From the NCBI GenBank assembly GCA_016780605.1, contig JADHLS010000369.1, forward strand, positions 1 through 5,963: 5,963 bases of DNA, given 5' to 3'. The number at the start of each line of letters is the position of its first letter. Position 1 is the first letter of the stretch. The notes beneath the pieces are model-generated. The model was not told where the DNA came from and searched no databases. It saw only the letters and a program-made list of their open reading frames with translations. Shown piece by piece: positions 1-5,716 of the stretch. The position numbers and the translations under genes are program-made. The stretch is from Reyranella sp. GTDB lineage: Bacteria > Pseudomonadota > Alphaproteobacteria > Reyranellales > Reyranellaceae.

Positions 1-1
1 G

Positions 2-778
2 TCCAAGAACGTCATCTACACTGGCCAGGAAGCGACCCAGCAGATCATCGCTGGCCTTGACTGGGTCACCAAGGAGAAGGGCGCCAAGACCTTCTACTTG
101 CTCGGTTCGGACTACATCTGGCCGCGGACGTCCAACAAGATCGCGCGCAAGCACATCGAGAATTTCCTGAAGACCAAGGTGGTGGGCGAGGAGTACTTCC
201 CGCTCGGCCACACCCAGTTCAACTCGGTCATCAACAAGATCAAGCTCGCCAAGCCCGACGTGATCTACGCCATCATCGTCGGCGGCTCCAACGTTGCCTT
301 CTACAAGCAGCTCAAGGCGGCCGGCATCGACCTCTCCAAGCAGACCTTGCTCACCATCTCGGTGACCGAGGACGAGATCGACGGCATCGGCGGCGAGAAC
401 ATCGCCGGCGCCTTTGCTTGCATGAAGTACTTCCAGTCGCTCGACAATCCGAACAACAAGGCCTTCGTTGCCGCGTTCAAGAAGATGTGGGGCGACAAGA
501 CCGTGATCGGCGATGTCACCCAGGCCGCCTACCTCGGCCCGTGGCTGTGGAAACTGACGGTCGAGAAGGCGGGCAGTTTCGACATCGACAAGATCGCTGC
601 CGCCTCGCCTGGCGTGGAGTTCAAGGGCGCGCCAGAAGGCTACGTACGCATCCACGAGACCCATCATCTTTGGTCGAAGACCCGAGTCGGACGCGCCCGC
701 ACCGACGGCCAGTACGATCTGGTCTACGAGACGAAGGATCTGGTGGAGCCGGATCCGTTCCCCAAGGGCTACCAGTGA
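2..778 (+). CDS. urtA: Urea/short-chain amide ABC transporter substrate-binding protein, UrtA/FmdD type (5' truncated by window)
   Basis: Periplasmic solute-binding protein of the branched-chain amino acid/amide/urea ABC importer family. It would capture the substrate and deliver it to the two permeases encoded downstream. The frame is open from base 2, so the gene starts upstream of the window. The visible 258 residues are the C-terminal part; family members have roughly 400 residues, so the signal peptide and much of the first lobe are missing. A TTG at 98 is only an internal Leu codon, since family-like sequence (IYTGQEATQQI, about residues 5-15) precedes it. Recognisable UrtA-like blocks are GSDYIWPRTSN (35-45), VVGEEYFPLGHT (60-71), KPDVIYA, then SNVAFYKQLKAAGI, and a C-terminal VGRARTDGQYDLVY segment ending in DPFPKGYQ. 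These match the urea/amide branch better than leucine-binding proteins. Whether it binds urea, formamide or another amide cannot be read from the sequence; the linked formamidase favours amides. It ends in TGA, followed by a strong hairpin. Confidence 0.9.
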   Translation, partial: SKNVIYTGQEATQQIIAGLDWVTKEKGAKTFYLLGSDYIWPRTSNKIARKHIENFLKTKVVGEEYFPLGHTQFNSVINKIKLAKPDVIYAIIVGGSNVAFYKQLKAAGIDLSKQTLLTISVTEDEIDGIGGENIAGAFACMKYFQSLDNPNNKAFVAAFKKMWGDKTVIGDVTQAAYLGPWLWKLTVEKAGSFDIDKIAAASPGVEFKGAPEGYVRIHETHHLWSKTRVGRARTDGQYDLVYETKDLVEPDPFPKGYQ

Positions 779-794
779 TCGGCTGATCCCGCCC

Positions 795-826
795 GGCCCG
801 CGTCGCGACACGCAGCGACGCGGGCC
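795..826 (+). promoter_or_regulatory. Intercistronic GC-rich hairpin (possible attenuator or mRNA-stabilising element)
   Basis: A perfect 12-bp inverted repeat lies in the 83-base gap between the binding-protein and first permease genes. The left arm GGCCCGCGTCGC (795-806) and right arm GCGACGCGGGCC (815-826) flank an 8-base loop. It begins 16 bases after the stop codon and ends 35 bases before the next ATG. No T-run follows (the next bases are CTCCGAAG), so it is not a canonical intrinsic terminator. In other ABC operons, hairpins after the binding-protein gene protect the upstream mRNA or partly stop transcription, giving excess binding protein over membrane subunits. That role is inferred here. 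I see no convincing -35/-10 promoter in the same gap. Confidence 0.65.
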
Positions 827-861
827 CTCCGAAGCGGACCCATCCCTCAGAGAGCACACGC

Positions 862-1788
862 ATGTTCGGTGACTATTCGCTCGGCGATCTCGGCGCGATC
901 TTCGTCATGCAGGCCTTCGCCGGCCTCATCCTGTTCTCGGTCTTCGTACTGATGGCGCTGGGGCTGGCGATCATCTTTGGCCAGATGGGCGTCATCAACA
1001 TGGCCCACGGCGAATTCATGATCCTCGGCGCCTACGTCACCTGGCTGACGTCGATCGTCTTCCAGCAATACCTGCCGGGCCTGTACGCCGGCTATTTCTT
1101 CATCGCCATGGCCCTGGCGTTCCTCGCGGCCGGCGGCCTCGGCATGCTGGTGGAGTGGGGCTTGATCCGCCATCTCTACCGGCGGCCGCTCGACACGCTG
1201 CTGGCAACGTGGGGTTTGAGCCTGATGCTGCAGCAGGCCTATCGCTCGGTATTCGGCGCGCGGGAGAAAGGCGTCGAGCTGCCGCCGTGGATGATGGGCT
1301 CCAAGCAGATCACTGACACCATCGAGGTGCAAATCAACGGCCTTTTCGTGATGGCCCTCACCGTCCTGATCACCTCCGCCGTCGCCTACATCATCTTCCG
1401 CTCGCGCTGGGGCCGCCAGGTCCGCGCCGTGGTGCAGAACCGCATCATGGCGGGCGCCGTGGGCATCAATACCGAGAAAGTCGACCGCTACACTTTCGGG
1501 CTCGGTTGCGGTATTGCCGGAGTAGCCGGCAGCGCCTTCACCATGATCGGCTCGACTGGACCGACCTCCGGCCAGCTCTACATCGTCGACACGTTTCTCG
1601 TCGTCGTGTTCGGCGGCGCGGCCAGCCTGATCGGCACCATCGCCTCAGCCTTCACGATATCCCAGGCGCAGTCGACCTTGGAGTTCTTCCTCTCAGGCTC
1701 GATGGCCAAGGTTCTCACCCTGCTCGCGATCGTCGGCATCCTGATGCTGCGGCCGCAGGGGCTGTTCGCGCTCAAGATCCGCAAGTAA
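862..1788 (+). CDS. urtB: Urea/short-chain amide ABC transporter permease 1, UrtB/FmdE (LivH) type
   Basis: Inner-membrane permease subunit of the importer, expected to pair with the second permease downstream. The 308 residues match the usual LivH/UrtB length and are mostly hydrophobic, with several membrane segments. Diagnostic blocks are LGLAIIFGQMGVINMAHGEFM (33-53, central Gly-Gln-Met-Gly-Val-Ile-Asn-Met), typical of the first permease in this family; the cytoplasmic coupling region RQVRAVVQNRIMAGAVGINT (185-204), which should contact an ATPase; GIAGVAGSAF (217-226); DTFLVVVFGG (243-252); and a C-terminal LRPQGLF (296-302). The ATG at 862 is preceded by a weak purine run, AGAGAG (849-854), at 7-base spacing. 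It gives a start just before the first membrane segment. The ribosome site is visibly weaker than those of the later genes. The close resemblance to UrtB identifies the family; amide specificity is inferred from the neighbourhood. Confidence 0.93.
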   Translation: MFGDYSLGDLGAIFVMQAFAGLILFSVFVLMALGLAIIFGQMGVINMAHGEFMILGAYVTWLTSIVFQQYLPGLYAGYFFIAMALAFLAAGGLGMLVEWGLIRHLYRRPLDTLLATWGLSLMLQQAYRSVFGAREKGVELPPWMMGSKQITDTIEVQINGLFVMALTVLITSAVAYIIFRSRWGRQVRAVVQNRIMAGAVGINTEKVDRYTFGLGCGIAGVAGSAFTMIGSTGPTSGQLYIVDTFLVVVFGGAASLIGTIASAFTISQAQSTLEFFLSGSMAKVLTLLAIVGILMLRPQGLFALKIRK

Positions 1789-1803
1789 GGGGAGGGCCGG
1801 GCA

Positions 1804-2967
1804 ATGACCGACAATCCTCGCTTTCTCAGCCGTGGCGAGCTCTTGGCGATGGCCGTGCTGGCGCTCCTGCTGGTGGTGATCCTGCCGCTTGCCCTCGACA
1901 TCTTCCGGCTCAACCTGGTCGCCAAGTACCTGACCTACGCCTTCGTGGCGATCGGCCTTGTGCTGTGCTGGGGCAACGGCGGCATCCTGAGTCTGGGCCA
2001 GGGCGTGTTCTTTGGCCTGGGCGGCTATTGCATGGCGATGTTCCTGAAGCTCGAGGCCTCGAGCGTGGAGAACACCAAGATCCAGTCGACGCCGGGCATT
2101 CCCGACTTCATGGACTGGAACCAGCTTACGGCGTTGCCCTTCTTCTGGCAGCCTTTCCATAGCCTCGTCTTCACCATCGTGGCGATCCTGGTGGTGCCCG
2201 CGCTGTTCGCCTTCATCATAGGTGCCGCGATGTTCAAGCGGCGCGTCGGCGGCGTCTACTTTGCAATCATCACCCAGGCGGTTGCCGCCATCCTTACCAT
2301 CCTGATCATCGGCCAGCAGGGTTACACCGGCGGCATCAACGGGATCACCGACCTGCGCACGCTCAAGGGGTGGGACATCCGCACCGACGGCGCGAAGTTT
2401 ATCCTCTACTTCGTCGAGGTCGTCCTGCTGTTCGGTTGCATCCTGGCGGCGCAGTTCATTCGGCGCTCCAAGCTTGGCCGCATCCTGGTGGCGATGCGCG
2501 AGAAGGAGGATCGTGTGCGGTTCTCCGGCTACAATGTGGCCAACTTCAAGATCTTCGCGTTCTGCGCCGCCGCCGTGTTCGCCGCCGTCGGCGGCGCGAT
2601 GTTCACCCTCGAGGTCGGCTTCATGTCGCCGTCCTTCGTCGGCATCGTGCCGTCGATCGAGATGGTGATTTACACCGCCGTCGGCGGGCGGCTGTCGATC
2701 TTCGGCGCGATCTACGGAACGCTGCTGGTCAACTGGGCCAAAACCAGCTTCTCCGAGACGTTTCCCGAACTCTGGCTGTTCGGCCTGGGCGCCCTGTTCA
2801 TCGCGGTGGTGCTGGCCTTCCCCAACGGTCTCGCCGGCATCTGGCGCGATCACGTGCAGGCCCGGCTGGGGCGGCTGCTCTCCCGGCTCCGTGCGGGGTC
2901 CACCAAGACCGGCTGGGCGGCCCGGCCGGGGGCCGGCTCGGTCGCCGACGGCGCGGCCGCGGAATAG
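1804..2967 (+). CDS. urtC: Urea/short-chain amide ABC transporter permease 2, UrtC/FmdF (LivM) type
   Basis: Second inner-membrane permease of the importer. The 387 residues match the UrtC/LivM length. Visible features are an N-terminal membrane segment (about 12-32); the family block LCWGNGGILSLGQGVFFGLGG (54-74); a periplasmic stretch around 84-115 with PDFMDWNQL and PFFWQPF, as in UrtC proteins; GGVYFAIITQA (149-159); GGINGITDLRTLKG (176-189); the coupling loop SKLGRILVAMREKEDRVRFSGYN (222-244, Arg/Glu-rich), placed to contact an ATPase; VGGRLSIFGAIYG (293-305); and AFPNGLAGIW (338-347). The start has a very strong Shine-Dalgarno (AAGGGGAGG, 1787-1795) with 8-base spacing that overlaps the preceding TAA. 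After about residue 350 comes a polar Arg/Gly/Ala-rich tail of about 37 residues, ADGAAAE at the end, which carries no recognisable domain and may be a disordered cytoplasmic extension. Confidence 0.93.
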   Translation: MTDNPRFLSRGELLAMAVLALLLVVILPLALDIFRLNLVAKYLTYAFVAIGLVLCWGNGGILSLGQGVFFGLGGYCMAMFLKLEASSVENTKIQSTPGIPDFMDWNQLTALPFFWQPFHSLVFTIVAILVVPALFAFIIGAAMFKRRVGGVYFAIITQAVAAILTILIIGQQGYTGGINGITDLRTLKGWDIRTDGAKFILYFVEVVLLFGCILAAQFIRRSKLGRILVAMREKEDRVRFSGYNVANFKIFAFCAAAVFAAVGGAMFTLEVGFMSPSFVGIVPSIEMVIYTAVGGRLSIFGAIYGTLLVNWAKTSFSETFPELWLFGLGALFIAVVLAFPNGLAGIWRDHVQARLGRLLSRLRAGSTKTGWAARPGAGSVADGAAAE

Positions 2968-2975
2968 GGGGCGTC

Positions 2976-3731
2976 GTGACGATCGGTTTCCATCAGAAGG
3001 ACTTCCTGCTCGCCGTCGAGGGACTGACGGTTTCGTTCGACGGCTTCAAGGCTGTCAACGACCTGTCGTTCTACGTCGATGAAAACGAGATCCGCGTGAT
3101 CATCGGGCCCAACGGCGCCGGCAAGACCACGGTGCTCGACCTGATCTGCGGCAAGACCGAGGCGACGTCGGGCTCCATCAGGTTCCGCGGCCAGGAACTG
3201 ACCCGTATGACGGAGAACCAGATCGTCGAAGCCGGCGTCGGCCGCAAGTTCCAGACGCCGTCGATCTACGACGACCTGACGGTGTTCGAGAACCTCGAGA
3301 TCTCCTATCCGCGCGGCCGCAGCGTGGTGGGCGCGCTCGCCTTTAGGCGCGATGCGGCGGTGCGCGAGCGGGTCGAGGCGATCGCCGAGATGATCTTTCT
3401 GAAGGATCGTCTCGACATCAATGCCGACCTCTTGAGCCACGGCCAGAAGCAATGGCTCGAGATCGGAATGCTGCTGATCCAGGAGCCGGCACTCCTGATG
3501 CTCGATGAGCCGGTGGCGGGGATGAGCGTCAGCGAGCGCATCAAGACGGCCGAGCTGCTCAAGCGCATCATCAAGAACCACACCGTGCTCGTGATCGAGC
3601 ACGACATGAAGTTCGTCGAGGACATCGCTCACAAGGTCACGGTGCTGCATCAGGGCCAGATCCTGTCGGAGGGGAAGATGGAGAAAGTGAAGGCAGATCC
3701 CAAGGTCATCGAGGTCTATCTCGGGCATTGA
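2976..3731 (+). CDS. urtD: Urea/short-chain amide ABC transporter ATP-binding protein 1, UrtD (LivG) type
   Basis: Cytoplasmic ATPase that powers the importer, 251 residues. The nucleotide-binding elements are complete: Walker A GPNGAGKT (44-51), Q-loop Gln93 in RKFQTPSIYDDLTVFENL, signature LSHGQ (153-157, with His in place of the usual second-position Gly), Walker B LLMLDE (173-178) with catalytic Glu178, and H-switch His209 in VIEHDM. LSHGQKQWLEIGMLL followed by DEPVAGM is characteristic of UrtD. I chose the GTG at 2976 because it lies 4 bases after AGGGGG (2966-2971) and gives a family-like N-terminus. The reading frame is open further upstream, but that part overlaps the permease gene in another frame and encodes arginine-rich shadow sequence. 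The 8-base gap, with the Shine-Dalgarno overlapping the permease stop, suggests translational coupling. Confidence 0.94.
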   Translation: MTIGFHQKDFLLAVEGLTVSFDGFKAVNDLSFYVDENEIRVIIGPNGAGKTTVLDLICGKTEATSGSIRFRGQELTRMTENQIVEAGVGRKFQTPSIYDDLTVFENLEISYPRGRSVVGALAFRRDAAVRERVEAIAEMIFLKDRLDINADLLSHGQKQWLEIGMLLIQEPALLMLDEPVAGMSVSERIKTAELLKRIIKNHTVLVIEHDMKFVEDIAHKVTVLHQGQILSEGKMEKVKADPKVIEVYLGH

Positions 3732-3743
3732 GGCGATGACGCA

Positions 3744-3747
3744 GGAG
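3744..3747 (+). promoter_or_regulatory. Ribosome binding site deciding the UrtE-type start
   Basis: GGAG (within CAGGAG, 3742-3747) lies 6 bases before the ATG at 3754, a near-ideal spacing. The competing ATG at 3736 has only GAGG at 3730-3733, 2 bases upstream, which is too close for normal initiation. This supports the downstream start. Confidence 0.6.
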
Positions 3748-3753
3748 CAAGCG

Positions 3754-4443
3754 ATGCTGGCTATCTCTGATCTTCACGTTGCCTATGGCCAGAGCGAGGT
3801 GCTGCACGGACTCAACATTGACGTCGCACCGGCGGAAATCGTGGCGATCATGGGCCGCAACGGCATGGGCAAGACCACGCTGATGAAGTCGCTCATGGGC
3901 ATCGTGCCGGCGAGAAGCGGCTCGATCATGATGGAAGGCGCGGAATTGGCCAAGCTGAAGAGCTACGAGCGCGTCGCGAAGGGCGTCGCCTACGTGCCGC
4001 AGGGCCGCATGATCTTTTCGACCATGACGGTGCAGGAGAACATCGAGACCGGCTTGGTCGCATCGGGCGAGAGCAAGGTGCCGGGCGACATCTACGAGCT
4101 CTTTCCGGTGCTGCTCGAGATGAAGAAGCGGCGCGGCGGCAATCTTTCTGGCGGCCAGCAGCAGCAGCTCGCAATCGCCCGCGCGCTCGCCACCAAGCCC
4201 AAGGTGCTTCTGCTCGACGAGCCGACCGAAGGCATCCAGCCGTCGATCATCCGCGACATGGCCCGCACGCTGCGTCGCATCCGCGACGAGCGCGGCCTGT
4301 CGATCGTGGTGTCGGAGCAGGTGCTGAGCTTCGCGCTCGACATTGCCGACCGCGTGCTGGTCATCGAGAACGGCGAAATCGTGCGCGACGATCCGCGTGC
4401 CGACGTCGATGAGGCCCAGGTCGCCAGATATTTGTCAGTCTAG
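3754..4443 (+). CDS. urtE: Urea/short-chain amide ABC transporter ATP-binding protein 2, UrtE (LivF) type
   Basis: Second cytoplasmic ATPase, expected to form a heterodimer with the preceding one. From ATG 3754 it has 229 residues: Walker A GRNGMGKT (34-41), Q-loop Gln83 in YVPQGRMIFSTMTVQENI, signature LSGGQ (131-135), Walker B VLLLDE (151-156) with catalytic Glu156, and DEPTEGIQPSII, a UrtE/LivF hallmark. The H-switch position reads SEQ (188 Glu, 189 Gln), so the usual His is replaced by Gln, as is common in LivF/UrtE proteins. Two in-frame ATGs are possible. The one at 3736 has GAGG only 2 bases away. The one at 3754 has GGAG (3744-3747) at 6-base spacing and yields MLAISDLHVAYG, the typical family N-terminus. 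I prefer 3754; using 3736 adds six residues (235 in total). Confidence 0.93.
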   Translation: MLAISDLHVAYGQSEVLHGLNIDVAPAEIVAIMGRNGMGKTTLMKSLMGIVPARSGSIMMEGAELAKLKSYERVAKGVAYVPQGRMIFSTMTVQENIETGLVASGESKVPGDIYELFPVLLEMKKRRGGNLSGGQQQQLAIARALATKPKVLLLDEPTEGIQPSIIRDMARTLRRIRDERGLSIVVSEQVLSFALDIADRVLVIENGEIVRDDPRADVDEAQVARYLSV

Positions 4444-4462
4444 TCCCGCCAATGTCCTTATG

Positions 4463-4470
4463 AAGGGGAG
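4463..4470 (+). promoter_or_regulatory. Strong ribosome binding site of fmdA
   Basis: AAGGGGAG ends 6 bases before the fmdA ATG at 4477. It sits in a 33-base gap and is separated from the preceding stop codon by 19 bases. fmdA therefore appears to start with its own strong, independent initiation site, unlike the stop-overlapping sites of several neighbours. Confidence 0.7.
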
Positions 4471-4476
4471 CCATCA

Positions 4477-5706
4477 ATGCCGAAAACGCTGATCAAGGTC
4501 GATCTCTGCCAGTCGGCTTACGACAACGACATGATCCACAATCGCTGGCACCCCGATGTCCCGATCGTGGCCTGGGTCAATCCCGGCGACGACTTCATCA
4601 TCGAGACCTACGACTGGACGGGCGGCTTCATCAAGAACAACGACTCGGCCGACGATGTCCGCGATATCGACCTGTCGATCGTGCACTTCCTGTCGGGCCC
4701 GATCGGCGTCAAGGGTGCCGAGCCCGGCGACCTGCTGGTCGTCGACTTGCTCGATGTCGGGCCGCTGAAGGAGAGCCTGTGGGGCTTCAATGGGTTCTTC
4801 TCCAGGAAGAACGGCGGCGGCTTTCTCACCGACCACTTCCCGTTGGCGCAGAAGTCGATCTGGGACATCCATGGCCTCTACACTTCGTCGCGCCACGTGC
4901 CGGGCGTCAGCTTCGCGGGCCTGATCCATCCCGGCTTGATCGGCTGCCTGCCCGACGCCAGGCTGCTCGCCGAGTGGAACAAGCGCGAGGCGGCGCTGAT
5001 TGCCACCAACCCGACGCGCGTGCCGGGGTTGGCGAACCCGCCGTTCGGCCCGACCGCCCATATGGGCCAGCTGAAGGGCGACGCGCGCGCCAAGGCGGCT
5101 GCCGAAGGCGCGCGCACCGTGCCGCCGCGCGAGCATGGCGGCAATTGCGACATCAAGGACCTGTCGCGCGGCTCGCGGGTCTATTTCCCGGTCTATGTGC
5201 CGGGCGGCGGGCTCTCGATGGGCGATCTCCATTTCAGCCAGGGCGATGGCGAGATCACCTTTTGCGGCGCCATCGAGATGGCGGGTTGGCTGCATCTCAA
5301 GGTCGATGTGATCAAGGGCGGCGTCGCCAAGTACGGGATCAAGAACCCGATTTTCAAGCCGTCACCGATCACGCCGACCTACAAGGACTATCTGATCTTC
5401 GAAGGCATCTCGGTCGACGAGGCGGGTCAGCAGCACTATCTCGACGTGCACATCGCTTATCGCCAGGCCTGCCTGAACGCGATCGAGTATCTGAAGAAGT
5501 TCGGCTATTCCGGTGCGCAGGCCTACTCGATCCTGGGCACTGCGCCGTGTCAGGGCCACATCTCGGGCGTGGTCGACGTGCCCAACGCCTGCGCCACGCT
5601 GTGGCTGCCGACCGAGATCTTCGACTTCGACCTCATGCCCTCCTCGGCGGGGCCAACCAAGCACATCAAAGGCGGCATCGACCTGCCGCTGTCGCCGGAC
5701 AAGTAG
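4477..5706 (+). CDS. fmdA: Formamidase FmdA (acetamidase/formamidase family)
   Basis: Cytoplasmic amidohydrolase of the FmdA/AmdA family, expected to hydrolyse formamide (and possibly other short aliphatic amides) to ammonia and the carboxylic acid. The 409 residues match the roughly 405 of the Methylophilus methylotrophus enzyme, so the gene looks complete. Recognisable blocks are HNRWHPDVP (21-29), GDDFIIETYDWTGG (37-50), IKNNDSADDVRDIDL (52-66), HFLSGPIGVKGAEPGDLLVVD (70-90), NGGGFLTDHFP (112-122), SSRHVPGVSFAGLIHPGLIG (137-156), PREHGGNCDIKDL (217-229), GGGLSMGDLHFSQGDGE (243-259) and QGHISGVVDVPNACATLWLP (359-378). The His/Asp-rich HGGN-D and GD-H-QGDGE blocks are the family's presumed metal- and active-site regions. 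The sequence resembles formamidase more than acetamidase from memory; the actual substrate range is untested. It is downstream of a complete amide-type importer and 10 bases before fmdB. Confidence 0.96.
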   Translation: MPKTLIKVDLCQSAYDNDMIHNRWHPDVPIVAWVNPGDDFIIETYDWTGGFIKNNDSADDVRDIDLSIVHFLSGPIGVKGAEPGDLLVVDLLDVGPLKESLWGFNGFFSRKNGGGFLTDHFPLAQKSIWDIHGLYTSSRHVPGVSFAGLIHPGLIGCLPDARLLAEWNKREAALIATNPTRVPGLANPPFGPTAHMGQLKGDARAKAAAEGARTVPPREHGGNCDIKDLSRGSRVYFPVYVPGGGLSMGDLHFSQGDGEITFCGAIEMAGWLHLKVDVIKGGVAKYGIKNPIFKPSPITPTYKDYLIFEGISVDEAGQQHYLDVHIAYRQACLNAIEYLKKFGYSGAQAYSILGTAPCQGHISGVVDVPNACATLWLPTEIFDFDLMPSSAGPTKHIKGGIDLPLSPDK

Positions 5707-5716
5707 GAGCGGCGCG

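Noticed and set aside
795..826. Calling the hairpin a standard intrinsic terminator
   Set aside because: No T-rich run follows the stem, and the downstream genes complete the same transporter, so full termination here is unlikely.
847..1332. Open frame on the - strand opposite the start of permease 1
   Set aside because: His/Gln/Glu/Arg-rich shadow composition; no Shine-Dalgarno or domain.
1693..2853. Long open frame on the - strand (386 codons) opposite the two permease genes
   Set aside because: Its translation is a low-complexity His/Gln/Glu/Asp/Arg-rich sequence, typical of the antisense of a GC-rich hydrophobic gene. The + strand carries clear permease motifs throughout.
2370..2975. 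N-terminal extension of the first ATPase frame into the permease 2 gene
   Set aside because: The extra residues are Arg-rich out-of-frame reading of the permease gene. The GTG at 2976 has a good ribosome site and matches the family N-terminus.
2850..3728. Open frame on the - strand (292 codons) opposite the first ATPase gene
   Set aside because: It lacks family motifs and mirrors the codon bias of the ATPase gene, whose Walker and signature motifs are all intact.
4456..4466. Tiny CCTT/AAGG inverted repeat that could mask the fmdA Shine-Dalgarno
   Set aside because: Only 4 bp with a 3-base loop; too weak to claim a regulatory structure.
4452..4492. Short ATG-initiated frames (4452-4463 and 4460-4492) just ahead of fmdA
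   Set aside because: They encode 3 and 10 residues, have no ribosome site of their own and are expected by chance.
4474..5295. Open frame on the - strand (273 codons) opposite fmdA
   Set aside because: It is an antisense shadow with Arg/Ala/Asp-rich composition, no start context and no recognisable domain, while fmdA is unambiguous.
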